Assembly: GCA_947632345.1 (NCBI GenBank)
Contig: CANROW010000015.1
Location: 1-32,718 of the forward strand
DNA from: an uncultured Bacilli bacterium
GTDB lineage: Bacteria > Bacillota_I > Bacilli_A > RF39 > UBA660
DNA length: 32,718 nt
Direction of reading: 5' to 3'
Under the pieces are notes generated by a model that was not told where the DNA came from, made no database searches, and saw only the letters and a list, made by a program, of their open reading frames with translations. Position numbers and translations under genes: made by a program. Shown in pieces: positions 15,626 to 23,985 of this stretch. How positions within the stretch are numbered: position 1 is the stretch's first letter; the number at the start of each line of letters is the position of its first letter.

Positions 15626-16954
15626 ATGAAATCTATTAGTACTCATAAAATAAAAACAATATTAGTATATGTATTAATATTTTTCCTTTTTCTAATATGT
15701 TTTGCAACTATTAATAATTTTATTACGGATAATTATTGGAACTATGGTTTTGGATATAACATAGTCAAAGGGATGGTTCCTTATCGTGATTTTAATGTCA
15801 TTCTTTTTCCTTTATCATTATTTTTATCAGCGGGATTTATGCAGATATTGGGCACTAAATTAATCATGTACTATATTTATAGCAGTTTAATAGCGACTTT
15901 AATTGTTTATTTAGTCTGCTCACTTGACAAGAAAAATATAGCATTAATAATTATCTTCTTTATGATTTTATATGAAACCGGGGGATATAATTATTTGAGT
16001 TTATTGTTCCTTTTTCTATTAATTTATTTAGAAGAGAAAAAAAAGAATGATTTTTTGATCGGTTTGATATTGGGACTAGCCTTTGTTACCAATCAAAAAA
16101 TGATATTATTATTTATTCCAACTCTTTTCCTAAAAGACTTTTCAAGAATTATGGCACGATTTAAGGCCTTTATTATTCCCGTACAAATAATGTTATTGTA
16201 TTTGTTTGTCAATGGTGCTTTATATAAATTTATCGATTACACCATTCTAGGACTATTTGATTTTGGAGATAAAAATTCACATTTCGATTTTATATTTCTC
16301 TTTGAAATGCTTATAATTTTGTATTTAATCTTCAAATATTTAAAATCTAAAGATAAAAAAGTGTTATATTGCTTATGTTTTCAAGTTATAGCCATTCCTA
16401 TCTTTGATCCATATCATGTCTCTGTTGGATTAATTCCTTTTATTTTTTGTGCGTGTGATGTTAAAAAGAAATCATCGTTGTTGGTCAACTCCATCTTTTT
16501 CATTTTGTTGTATTTTGTAATCATAGGGCGGGTATATACCTTTTCTCATGATGATATTCTAAGTATTGATTTAGATAGTAAAAGTAATTATTTTTTGACT
16601 TTGAAGTCACAAAAAGTTGAAAGATATAGTTCTACCTTTTTGAATTATTATTATAATAGTCCATATAAAGTTTATTTTTTATCAGGTGATGCTTATTACT
16701 TTAAATTAAGAGGTGGTATTCCCATTGATCAATTCGATTTAGTTTCTAATGGTAATAATGGTTATAATGGTACTAAAAAAGTAGAAGAAGAAATTAAAAA
16801 AGTTAAAGAAGCCGCGATGATCGTCTGTGCTATTTCAAGTGAATATGATAAATATAATCAAACGAATCACCAAGTCATTAAATTTATTCAAAACAATTAT
16901 GAATTAATAGATGATTTAGGCTATGATTGTAAAGTATATAAAATAGTGAATTAA
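15626..16954 (+). CDS. Polytopic membrane protein, probable GT-C glycosyltransferase-like
   Basis: 442 residues with about ten membrane helices, then a soluble C-terminal part (about 320-442). The first external loop holds N-Y-W-N-Y-G-F-G-Y-N-I-V-K-G-M-V-P-Y-R-D-F-N. The G-x-x-P-Y-R-D-F motif is typical of GT-C membrane glycosyltransferases that use polyprenyl-phosphate sugars, and an acidic residue there (Asp of YRDF) would be the candidate catalytic base. Donor and acceptor are unknown. GAGGTGA is well placed before the ATG. It converges with the FAD/Rieske gene on a shared hairpin. Another GT-C-like protein lies at 18484. Confidence 0.6.
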   Translation: MKSISTHKIKTILVYVLIFFLFLICFATINNFITDNYWNYGFGYNIVKGMVPYRDFNVILFPLSLFLSAGFMQILGTKLIMYYIYSSLIATLIVYLVCSLDKKNIALIIIFFMILYETGGYNYLSLLFLFLLIYLEEKKKNDFLIGLILGLAFVTNQKMILLFIPTLFLKDFSRIMARFKAFIIPVQIMLLYLFVNGALYKFIDYTILGLFDFGDKNSHFDFIFLFEMLIILYLIFKYLKSKDKKVLYCLCFQVIAIPIFDPYHVSVGLIPFIFCACDVKKKSSLLVNSIFFILLYFVIIGRVYTFSHDDILSIDLDSKSNYFLTLKSQKVERYSSTFLNYYYNSPYKVYFLSGDAYYFKLRGGIPIDQFDLVSNGNNGYNGTKKVEEEIKKVKEAAMIVCAISSEYDKYNQTNHQVIKFIQNNYELIDDLGYDCKVYKIVN

Positions 16955-16970
16955 TTTTCACTATTTTTTT
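16941..16970. terminator. Bidirectional terminator between convergent genes
   Basis: AAATAGTGAA (16941-16950) and TTCACTATTT (16957-16966) form a perfect 10-bp stem with a TTAATT loop. A T run follows on the plus strand, and A residues upstream give U residues on the minus strand. It overlaps the stop codons of both genes. Confidence 0.85.
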
Positions 16971-18421
16971 ATTTTGATACTTTCTTTACTTGGTCCATAA
17001 ATAATATTTCCATCAATATCAAAACTTGAACCGTGACAAGGACAATCCCAGGTTTTAGTTTGATAATTAAAAGAAAGATTACATTTCATATGTGGACATT
17101 GGCTTAAAACCTTATGTTCTTTTTTATTTTCATCTATGTATATTCCATAATAAATGCCATTTTCTTTTTTTATTTTGACGTTTTTGTCATAAAAGTTTCT
17201 CTTTTTGTCCAGTTTTGTATCTAAAAAAGAATAACCATTTTTCAAATTATAATTTATGACATTAGGAATATTTTTTTCATCACGCAAGGGATCAAATAAA
17301 TCTTTATATTCACTATCGTTATCTTTTATCAAATCACTTATTATTTTTCCCGCTAATATTCCATTGGTCATTCCCCAAGTATTGTATCCTGTGGCAAGAT
17401 ACAAATTTTCTTGAACAGCACCTATTAGTGGTAAATAGTCAGTTGTCATTATATCATGATTACTCCAAGCATATTCAATATCTGGTGAAAAGAGAGTGCG
17501 CATTCGCCAGATTGCCGCATCACGTTTTTTAATATTATCGATGTTTTTATTGAGAGATCCACTTTCAGTCGCTAGAATCATATAATTTTTTTTATCTTTA
17601 TGATATCTTAATGAAATGACATTTTTATCAATGTTAATCGCTGAAAAGCTTTTGGTTTTGTCAACTGTACTAGCTACTAAAAAAGATTTTTCAATCGTCG
17701 TTTTAAAAGGAAATAAATAAGGGATTATATAGAAAGGGTAGTGACAGGCTAAAACAATCTTTTTAGCTTTGATATCACCATTTTTAGTATGCGCTATTAA
17801 ATAATTATTTTCTTTATCAATTCCCGTTACTCGGGTATTTTCATAAATGGCAATTTTATCTTGAACTATTTTAGCTAATCCTAATACAAATTTAACGGGA
17901 TGGAAGACAAAAGTATCATTTGCTTCAAGCGCTTTTTCACATTTTATTTTAATTGGCAAAGAATTTTTCAATTTGACATTGGCGTGTTTTTTAAGAAGAC
18001 GATAATTTGTTTTGATAGAATTAGTCTTAATACTCTTATTAGTAAAAATAAAAGAATTGACTGGTTCTAAATTACAATCGATTTTATTTTCTATAATTAT
18101 TTTTTTAGCTAAACAGATAGCTTCTTTTTGAGAATTTAAATATTCGATATAAGTATCTTCATCATCGTGAATATTTTTGATTTTTTCAATTAAGTCCCCT
18201 TGTAAATAAGTTAATTTACCTGTTGATTTTGCCGTTGTACCCGTACATATTCGATTTCCTTCAACTAAGACAATATTTTTATGAGTATTTTTTAAAAAGT
18301 AACTACAACTGAGTCCTGTTATACCGCCACCAATGATTAAAACATCACAATTTATATCTTTATCTAGTGTCGGATATGTCTCTCTTACTACATTTTCTAA
18401 CCAAATGGATCTATCTTTCAT
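16961..18421 (-). CDS. FAD-dependent oxidoreductase with C-terminal Rieske domain
   Basis: 486 residues. The N-terminal two thirds are a DAO-type flavoprotein: the dinucleotide fold C-D-V-L-I-I-G-G-G-I-T-G-L-S at about 25-38, G-T-T-A-K-S-T-G-K-L-T near 60, and a late L-A-T-G-Y-N-T-W-G-M-T-N-G flavin motif. The last 45 residues are a compact Rieske [2Fe-2S] centre with ligands C442-P-H444 and C460-P-C-H463. The fusion resembles Bacillus YhfW; the substrate is unknown (perhaps an amine or amino acid). It should be cytosolic, since there is no signal peptide. GGTGAT precedes the start, and a TATAAT lies at 18436-18431 on the minus strand without a clear -35. Confidence 0.88.
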   Translation of the reverse strand: MKDRSIWLENVVRETYPTLDKDINCDVLIIGGGITGLSCSYFLKNTHKNIVLVEGNRICTGTTAKSTGKLTYLQGDLIEKIKNIHDDEDTYIEYLNSQKEAICLAKKIIIENKIDCNLEPVNSFIFTNKSIKTNSIKTNYRLLKKHANVKLKNSLPIKIKCEKALEANDTFVFHPVKFVLGLAKIVQDKIAIYENTRVTGIDKENNYLIAHTKNGDIKAKKIVLACHYPFYIIPYLFPFKTTIEKSFLVASTVDKTKSFSAINIDKNVISLRYHKDKKNYMILATESGSLNKNIDNIKKRDAAIWRMRTLFSPDIEYAWSNHDIMTTDYLPLIGAVQENLYLATGYNTWGMTNGILAGKIISDLIKDNDSEYKDLFDPLRDEKNIPNVINYNLKNGYSFLDTKLDKKRNFYDKNVKIKKENGIYYGIYIDENKKEHKVLSQCPHMKCNLSFNYQTKTWDCPCHGSSFDIDGNIIYGPSKESIKIKK

Positions 18422-18462
18422 TTTATCACCATTATATTTTGTTCACATTTCTAAAATTTTAT

Positions 18463-18499
18463 ACAAAAAAATAAAGAAAGTCATCAATTGACATTCTTT
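18463..18499 (-). terminator. Terminator of the 18484-19986 gene
   Basis: On the minus strand AAAGAATGTCA pairs with TGACTTTCTTT (one T-T mismatch) around a 5-base loop, followed by ATTTTTTT (to 18463). The stop codon lies in the loop. Confidence 0.8.
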
Positions 18500-19986
18500 A
18501 ATCGTTCATATAGGACAAAATTGTCATCCTCGTAAATGGCTTTATAGTTGTGATCTTCATCTAAAACCTTCTTAATGTTAGAGTCTGTATACAGTAATAT
18601 ATGTGTTATACCATAGTAATCAAATGGTTCATGATAATCTAAATCTTTGATTATTTTGGTATAGTCATCAAAGATATCTCTTGGAATTTTATTGAAAGGT
18701 TTCGTATATAAATCCGAACGAGAATCAATAAAGACTTTTACATCATTATAGATGAGATAACTGCCAAACGAGTATTCATTAAAGAGCTTGATTTCATCAG
18801 TATTGAGCTTTTCTTTGATATATTTTGTGGCCTCGACCGGGTAAGCTTTTTCATCTATGTAGTCATAGCTATTATATTTGTATAGGAGTAAACCAGTTCC
18901 AAAACCAGCAAAACACAAAAAAATAGTTAGAAGTTCAAGCGGTTTATGAAAAAGGCAATCCATCTTTTTTAGAATATTAGCATTTATTTTTTTATTACAA
19001 TTACCGATATAGTTACTGACTACAAAGAAACCTATGATCAAAAGATAAGCATAACTTCTAATAGCTGTTAAACTCATCAAGATTAATCCTAATAACAAAA
19101 ATAAATCACTGACTTCTATTTTTTCTTTAGTAAATAATAATAAAATTAACAAAACAAATAGTAGTTGAAAGAACGAAAAACAATTGTTTATAGTGATATT
19201 TTGATATTCACCGATATGGGAAAGAGTATGACCTGTAAATTGATTGAAAATATAAGTGTATGGAGTTGTTCCAAGCGGAGTTAAAAAGCCAGTCAATAAA
19301 CAACAAGCAATTATTATGAATAGTTTATGAACATTTTTGTTGGTTTTAAAAGTTATTAAACCAATAGAAAAATCTTTTTCATTTTTTCTAATCTTTTTAA
19401 GTAGTAGCGAAAGATAATGACCAGCAATTGGTGGTAGAAATAAAACGTAGAAGAAGATCCAAGTAGCTAAATGAACATTGATTAGTAGAATCGATAAAAG
19501 AATTATTACCAAAGCATCTTTTAATTTGCCATCTTGTAAAAACTTATCTAAGAAATATTTTTCTAATATGAAGATTATGAAACTTATCATCTGAGCACGA
19601 GTTGTTACAAAAGGAGTTAAAAATCCTATTATTATGATTGTTAAAACAAAAGAAAAGAGATAGTTATTGGTTCTCTGTTTAGAGATGAAGTAAATTAAAA
19701 AACCAATTATAGAATAGAAAAAAATGTTTGATATATATAGGGCCGGAAAGCCTTTAAAATTATAAAGAATACTGATAAAAACATCATATAACCAATGAGG
19801 ATAAGTGTATGGTAAATTGCTAATCCATGAGAAATGATCTTTCATATCAATGCCATTTTGCATTATTAAATTACCAATTTTAATGGTGTAAAAAGTATCG
19901 TTTTGCATTGTTTTATTTGTAAAAGCTGCACATAGAAAAATGATTGAAATGATTACCACTAAATCAAAATATTTGTTTTTTTTCAT
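18484..19986 (-). CDS. Polytopic membrane protein, GT-C glycosyltransferase-like
   Basis: 500 residues from the ATG at 19986 (M-K-K-N-K-Y-F-D-L); the track adds 16 residues upstream that lie across the promoter. About eleven membrane helices are followed by a soluble C-terminal domain of about 110 residues. The first external loop contains D-T-F-Y-T-I-K-I-G and D-H-F-S-W, then Y-T-Y-P-H-W-L-Y-D. The C-terminal part carries F-N-E-Y-S-F-G-S-Y-L-I-Y-N-D and F-I-D-S-R-S-D-L-Y. These patterns are typical of GT-C-fold proteins of the ArnT/PMT class in Gram-positive bacteria, probably acting on lipid-linked sugars at the outer face. The exact reaction is unknown. GGATGTGAG precedes the ATG. Confidence 0.65.
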   Translation of the reverse strand: MKKNKYFDLVVIISIIFLCAAFTNKTMQNDTFYTIKIGNLIMQNGIDMKDHFSWISNLPYTYPHWLYDVFISILYNFKGFPALYISNIFFYSIIGFLIYFISKQRTNNYLFSFVLTIIIIGFLTPFVTTRAQMISFIIFILEKYFLDKFLQDGKLKDALVIILLSILLINVHLATWIFFYVLFLPPIAGHYLSLLLKKIRKNEKDFSIGLITFKTNKNVHKLFIIIACCLLTGFLTPLGTTPYTYIFNQFTGHTLSHIGEYQNITINNCFSFFQLLFVLLILLLFTKEKIEVSDLFLLLGLILMSLTAIRSYAYLLIIGFFVVSNYIGNCNKKINANILKKMDCLFHKPLELLTIFLCFAGFGTGLLLYKYNSYDYIDEKAYPVEATKYIKEKLNTDEIKLFNEYSFGSYLIYNDVKVFIDSRSDLYTKPFNKIPRDIFDDYTKIIKDLDYHEPFDYYGITHILLYTDSNIKKVLDEDHNYKAIYEDDNFVLYERLKNVN

Positions 19987-20005
19987 AAACTCACATCCTA
20001 AAAAA

Positions 20006-20034
20006 ATTATAACAAAATAATTATGAGGACACAA
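20006..20034 (-). promoter_or_regulatory. Promoter of the 18484-19986 gene
   Basis: On the minus strand TTGTGT (20034-20029), a 17-base spacer and a perfect TATAAT (20011-20006). Its position supports the start at 19986 over the longer track ORF. Confidence 0.55.
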
Positions 20035-20054
20035 TTATTTACATAAAATACTAC

Positions 20055-20082
20055 TTGTAATTATTTTAGGTTGTGGTATAAT
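20055..20082 (+). promoter_or_regulatory. Promoter of typA
   Basis: TTGTAA (20055-20060), a 16-base spacer and TATAAT (20077-20082) preceded by TGG, a TG-extended -10. Confidence 0.65.
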
Positions 20083-20111
20083 TGTAAAAGTTTGTAGGAA
20101 GTGGGTTAATT

Positions 20112-21920
20112 ATGGAAAAAAGAAATGTAGCAATTATTGCTCACGTTGACCATGGTAAGACAACTTTGGTTGATGAAATATTGAAAACAAGTGGAACGTT
20201 TAGAGAAAATGAAGATTTATCAAATGCTTCAATGGACTCTAATGCTTTAGAACGTGAACGAGGAATAACGATATTAGCTAAAACTACAGCTATTAATTAC
20301 AATGGATATCGCATCAATATATTAGATACTCCTGGACACGCTGATTTCGGTGGCGAAGTAGAGCGTATCATGAATATGGTTGATGGTGTTTTGTTGGTCG
20401 TTGATGCCTATGAAGGAACGATGCCTCAAACACGCTTTGTGTTGAAAAAAGCTTTAGAAGCTAAGACTAAACCGATCGTTGTCATCAATAAAGTGGATAA
20501 TGAAAGTGCAAGATGTGCAGAAGTTGTTGATGAAGTCTTAGATTTATTTATTGAATTAGGTGCGGATGAGGAACAGTTGGATTTTCCCGTTGTATATGCT
20601 TCAGCTATTAATGGAACTTGTAGTTTGAGTGATGACTTATCTACCCAGACACCAGGATTTACAGAATTATTAGATTTAATAATTTCCGAAATACCTGCTC
20701 CTAGTGGAGATGTTAATGCTAATTTACAATTCCAACCAGCACTTTTAGATTATAATGATTACGTTGGAAGAATTGGTATTGGGCGTGTTCATAATGGTAA
20801 AATAAAAGTTGGACAAATGGTATCTTGTCATAGATTAGATGGTACGATTAAACAATTCCGCGTTCAAAAGTTATTTGGTTATTTAGGTCTAAAAAGAATT
20901 GAAATTGAAGAAGCAGAGGCTGGAGATATCTGTGCCGTAGCTGGATTACCAGATCTATCTGTCGGAGAGACTCTATGTGAAGTTGGAGTTGACAAACCGC
21001 TACCAATTCTTCACATCGATGAACCGACATTGCAAATGACAATCGGAACAAATTCATCACCATTCTGTGGCAAAGATGGATCTCTTTTGACCGCTCGTAA
21101 GATCGAAGAACGATTAATTAAAGAGACCCAAAGAGATGTCAGTTTGCGAGTAGCTCCAAATGATAGTGAGAGTTGGATCGTTTCTGGACGTGGTGAACTT
21201 CATTTAGGTATTCTAATTGAAAATATGCGCCGTGAAGGATTTGAGATAGAAGTTTCAAAACCAGCTGTAATCATCAAAGAAGTAAATGGTCAAAAGATGG
21301 AACCATATGAAGAATTACAAATCGAGTGCCCTGATGATACAGTGGGAACAGTTATTGAACAGTTAGGTCTTCGTGGAGCCATTATGGATAATATGACCTC
21401 TACTAATGGACAAACGAGACTGCTATACACAATTCCATCTCGTGGTTTAATCGGTTTTACAACGGATTTTATGACGATGACTAAAGGATATGGAATTATT
21501 AATCACACTTTTAAAGAATATCGTGCGATGGCCAGCGTTGAAATTGGTGAACGCAAACTTGGTGTGTTAGTTTCAATGGAAAATGGTAAAACGACGGCTT
21601 ACGCTTTGGGAGCATTAGAAGATCGTGGAGTTATGTTTGTCGAACCTGGAGTTGAAGTATATGAGGGAATGATTGTCGGTGAGCATACAAGAGAAAATGA
21701 TTTAGCTGTTAATGCTGTTCGCGGTAAAAATTTGACCAATGTCAGGGCCGCCGGAAGCGATCATACGGTTGTGTTAAAAAGACCGCGACCTATCAGTCTA
21801 GAATATGCTCTTGATTATATTAATTCTGATGAATTAGTCGAAGTTACTCCGCATTTTATAAGACTTAGAAAGAGAATTTTAGATACCGAGACAAGAAAGA
21901 AATTTGATGCGAAAAAGTAA
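20112..21920 (+). CDS. typA: Ribosome-associated GTPase TypA/BipA
   Basis: 602 residues, the normal length. It is a translational GTPase of the EF-G/LepA group that binds ribosomes and helps 50S assembly, especially under cold or stress. The G motifs are complete: A-H-V-D-H-G-K-T-T (about 10-18), R-G-I-T-I switch I, D-T-P-G-H-A-D-F, and N-K-V-D. The TypA-specific [20 protein letters not shown] segment and the S-R-G-L-I-G-F C-terminal part follow. AGGAAGTGG precedes the ATG. A promoter with an extended -10 lies just upstream, divergent from the GT-C-like gene. Confidence 0.96.
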   Translation: MEKRNVAIIAHVDHGKTTLVDEILKTSGTFRENEDLSNASMDSNALERERGITILAKTTAINYNGYRINILDTPGHADFGGEVERIMNMVDGVLLVVDAYEGTMPQTRFVLKKALEAKTKPIVVINKVDNESARCAEVVDEVLDLFIELGADEEQLDFPVVYASAINGTCSLSDDLSTQTPGFTELLDLIISEIPAPSGDVNANLQFQPALLDYNDYVGRIGIGRVHNGKIKVGQMVSCHRLDGTIKQFRVQKLFGYLGLKRIEIEEAEAGDICAVAGLPDLSVGETLCEVGVDKPLPILHIDEPTLQMTIGTNSSPFCGKDGSLLTARKIEERLIKETQRDVSLRVAPNDSESWIVSGRGELHLGILIENMRREGFEIEVSKPAVIIKEVNGQKMEPYEELQIECPDDTVGTVIEQLGLRGAIMDNMTSTNGQTRLLYTIPSRGLIGFTTDFMTMTKGYGIINHTFKEYRAMASVEIGERKLGVLVSMENGKTTAYALGALEDRGVMFVEPGVEVYEGMIVGEHTRENDLAVNAVRGKNLTNVRAAGSDHTVVLKRPRPISLEYALDYINSDELVEVTPHFIRLRKRILDTETRKKFDAKK

Positions 21921-21930
21921 TTTCTTTTTT
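21896..21930 (+). terminator. Possible terminator at the typA end
   Basis: AAAGAAATT (21896-21904) and AATTTCTTT (21919-21927) can pair around a 14-base loop, followed by T residues. The stem starts inside typA and spans its stop codon; the long loop lowers confidence. Confidence 0.45.
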
Positions 21931-21940
21931 GTCTTTTCTT

Positions 21941-21966
21941 TGTTATAATAAATTTATAGGTATAAT
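21941..21966 (+). promoter_or_regulatory. Possible promoter(s) of the 21982-23041 operon
   Basis: Two perfect TATAAT hexamers occur, at 21944-21949 (preceded by TGT, TG-extended) and 21961-21966. Neither has a good -35. Either could start the thioredoxin-like/trmL operon. Confidence 0.35.
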
Positions 21967-21981
21967 GGAAGTGGTGATAAA

Positions 21982-22530
21982 ATGGAAAAGAAAAAAAGGC
22001 TTAATTTCGGAAACATGGAAAATGAACCAATGCGCCGAATCGGAATACAAAATTATATAGTTGTTATCGTCATATTCTTGTTGACAATTGGTGTCGTTTG
22101 GGGATTGCGAAATTGGTATATATCATATCAAAAATATCAATTAACTATTCCTGTTTTAAAGGGAACGTTGAAAGAGATAGCTGTTAATGAAATTGACAAC
22201 TACATAACGGAAAATGATGATGCAATTATCTATTTTGAAGTTAGTAATGAAGAAGAGTCAAGAAAGGTTTCAAAAGGTTTAATTGATATTGTAAAAGAAA
22301 AAAATTTAACTGATAGGGTTGTCTATTTGAATTTAGCTTCGCTTACTGATAAAGATAGTTTTTTAAAAGAATTCAGTAGTAAATATATTGAAAAAGAAAT
22401 TAATTATCCATCGATAGTAGTTTTTAATGATGGAAAGGCTTCACTTGTTGCTACAAAGACTCAAAATAAAAAATTGCGTGCCAGTGATATTGCGCAATTG
22501 TTTGATGAACATGAGATAGAAGGGGAATGA
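21982..22530 (+). CDS. Membrane-anchored thioredoxin-fold-like protein without CxxC
   Basis: 182 residues. A basic N-terminus (E-K-K-K-R...R-R-I-G) and one membrane helix at about 25-43 place the rest outside the cell by the positive-inside rule. The outer part looks like a thioredoxin fold: strand A-I-I-Y-F-E-V, helix, strand V-V-Y-L-N-L, then Y-P-S-I-V-V-F-N-D-G-K, where P-S-I matches the cis-proline strand. The usual CxxC site is missing (S-N-E-E-E-S), so it is unlikely to be a redox enzyme and may be a binding or chaperone version. The ATG follows GGTGAT. trmL follows after one base, so they are co-translated. Confidence 0.65.
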   Translation: MEKKKRLNFGNMENEPMRRIGIQNYIVVIVIFLLTIGVVWGLRNWYISYQKYQLTIPVLKGTLKEIAVNEIDNYITENDDAIIYFEVSNEEESRKVSKGLIDIVKEKNLTDRVVYLNLASLTDKDSFLKEFSSKYIEKEINYPSIVVFNDGKASLVATKTQNKKLRASDIAQLFDEHEIEGE

Positions 22531-22531
22531 G

Positions 22532-23041
22532 ATGATTCACATTGTCTTATATGAGCCGGAAATTCCTGGTAATACCGGTAATATTATGCGCACTTGTGTA
22601 GCAACTGGCACCAAACTCCATTTAATAGAACCATTGGGATTTAGGCTTGATGAAAGCAGTATCAGAAGAAGTGGCGTCAATTATATTGATAAGTTGGATT
22701 ATACCGTTTATAAAAATTGGGATGAGTTTAAAGAAAAGAACAAAGGAACGTATTACTATTTTACAAGATATGGTCATAAACCACATACCAGTTTTGACTA
22801 TTCAAATAAGGATGAAGAGATTTATTTAATTTTTGGAAAAGAGTCCACGGGTATTCCTAAAGAAATATTGCGGGAAGATTTAGACCATTGTATGCGGATT
22901 CCGATGACGAGTAATGTTCGAGCTTTAAATTTATCGAATTGTGCCGCTATTGTCGTTTATGAGGTGTTAAGGCAACAGGACTATCGCAATCTATTGCGCG
23001 AAGAACCACATAAAGATAAAGATTTTTTAATTAAAGATTGA
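22532..23041 (+). CDS. trmL: tRNA (cytidine/uridine-34 2'-O)-methyltransferase TrmL
   Basis: 169 residues, a minimal SPOUT (alpha/beta knot) methyltransferase of the TrmL/CspR type that methylates the wobble ribose of tRNA-Leu using SAM. Motifs: P-E-I-P-G-N-T-G-N-I-M-R-T-C, then L-I-F-G-K-E-S-T-G-I-P, and the knot R-I-P-M-T-S-N-V-R-A-L-N-L-S-N-C-A-A-I-V-V-Y-E. The usual residue in R-S-L-N-L-S is Ala here. Length is typical. GGGGAATGAG ends the preceding gene and supplies the ribosome binding site. Stop is TGA, which supports the standard code. Confidence 0.93.
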   Translation: MIHIVLYEPEIPGNTGNIMRTCVATGTKLHLIEPLGFRLDESSIRRSGVNYIDKLDYTVYKNWDEFKEKNKGTYYYFTRYGHKPHTSFDYSNKDEEIYLIFGKESTGIPKEILREDLDHCMRIPMTSNVRALNLSNCAAIVVYEVLRQQDYRNLLREEPHKDKDFLIKD

Positions 23042-23060
23042 AAAAATAAAAAAAATAATG

Positions 23061-23089
23061 TTGACAAAAAACGATGAATACAATATACT
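23061..23089 (+). promoter_or_regulatory. Promoter of tRNA-Ala
   Basis: Perfect TTGACA (23061-23066), a 17-base spacer and TATACT (23084-23089). The predicted start near 23096 gives a leader of about 18 bases. Confidence 0.9.
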
Positions 23090-23113
23090 TTTATTTGTCA
23101 GTTGATTTCAACT

Positions 23114-23189
23114 GGGGCATTAGCTCAGCTGGGAGAGCGCCACGTTTGCACCGTGGAGGTCAGGAGTTCGATCCTCCTATGCTCCACCA
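23114..23189 (+). tRNA. tRNA-Ala (anticodon UGC)
   Basis: 76 bases with an encoded CCA. The acceptor stem GGGGCAT/ATGCTCC has one G-T pair. The anticodon stem CCACG/CGTGG encloses TTTGCAC, giving anticodon TGC (reads GCN). The T arm is AGGAG-TTCGATC-CTCCT. It has its own consensus promoter and a strong terminator, so it is a single-gene unit between trmL and the histidine phosphatase gene. Confidence 0.98.
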
Positions 23190-23199
23190 AATTGATACT

Positions 23200-23229
23200 A
23201 ACCTCGGACTTATAGTTCGAGGTTTTTTT
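23200..23229 (+). terminator. Terminator of tRNA-Ala
   Basis: AACCTCGGAC (23200-23209) pairs with GTTCGAGGTT (23215-23224), including one G-T, around TTATA; seven T residues end the element. It also lies just before the histidine phosphatase gene. Confidence 0.95.
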
Positions 23230-23246
23230 GTAGAAAGGAATTAATA

Positions 23247-23873
23247 ATGGAAACGACGATTTATTTAATGAGACATAGTGAGCCCTTTAAATCTCATATG
23301 GGAATTAGATTGACAAACGAATCTCTCTTACAAGAAAATGAAAAAGCTCCTTTGAGCATAAATGGTGAAAAAAGATCCGAACAATTTGCTAAAAAGGATG
23401 AATTTAAAAATTTGAATGCTGTTTGGTCTTCAAATTATGTTAGAGCTATGGCTACAGCTAAATATTTTGCTAGTTCTAATAACTTAAAAGTTAATATTGA
23501 TGAAAGGCTAAATGAGCGAAGACATGGTGTTATGTCTTATGATGAATTACCAATTGACTTTGAACAAAAACAAATTAATGACGTCAATTATAAAGTCGGG
23601 AATGGTGAAAATCAAAAAGAAGTACAAGGTAGGATGTTTGCTACTTTACAAGATATTTTGAACGATAATAGAGGTAAAAGAGTTGTGATTATAAGTCACG
23701 CTACCGCTATAACTTTTTTATTAAAAAAATGGTGCGATATCCAATATCCCAATAAATATATTTTTAAAAATTTATTCTTTGATGGCGATTGGGATTATTT
23801 AGAGACCTTTAAATTAACTTTTGATGAAAGTAATGATTTAATAAGTATTAATAATATAAAATTTAGTTGCTAA
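23247..23873 (+). CDS. Histidine phosphatase family protein
   Basis: 208 residues of the phosphoglycerate-mutase/histidine-phosphatase superfamily. Catalytic His10 is in L-M-R-H-S-E-P, and the second catalytic His is in I-I-S-H-A-T-A. S-S-N-Y-V-R-A-M-A-T-A and E-R-L-N-E-R-R-H-G are the substrate-binding arginine and glutamate segments. A phosphomonoesterase is likely; the substrate is undefined. AAAGGAA lies before the ATG. No promoter is clear between the tRNA terminator and the gene, so it may depend on read-through. Confidence 0.85.
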   Translation: METTIYLMRHSEPFKSHMGIRLTNESLLQENEKAPLSINGEKRSEQFAKKDEFKNLNAVWSSNYVRAMATAKYFASSNNLKVNIDERLNERRHGVMSYDELPIDFEQKQINDVNYKVGNGENQKEVQGRMFATLQDILNDNRGKRVVIISHATAITFLLKKWCDIQYPNKYIFKNLFFDGDWDYLETFKLTFDESNDLISINNIKFSC

Positions 23874-23915
23874 TATGATGGAATTTTAGTCACTTTCTCA
23901 AATAAAAACGATAAT

Positions 23916-23949
23916 ATCTAATTTTAGATTTGCAAAAATGCCATTTTTG
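23916..23949. promoter_or_regulatory. Two palindromes around the -35 of the 23986 gene
   Basis: ATCTAATTTTAGAT (23916-23929) is a perfect 14-base palindrome just before the -35. CAAAAATGCCATTTTTG (23933-23949) is an 8-bp inverted repeat around one base; its left end overlaps the -35 and its right end nears the -10. They look like operator sites. Confidence 0.5.
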
Positions 23950-23958
23950 TGGTATAAT
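23930..23958 (+). promoter_or_regulatory. Promoter of the 23986 gene
   Basis: TTGCAA (23930-23935), a 17-base spacer and TATAAT (23953-23958) with TGG in front, a TG-extended -10. GGGGG (23973-23977) serves as ribosome binding site. Confidence 0.7.
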
Positions 23959-23985
23959 AATGGCGAATTTAAGGGGGATATATTT

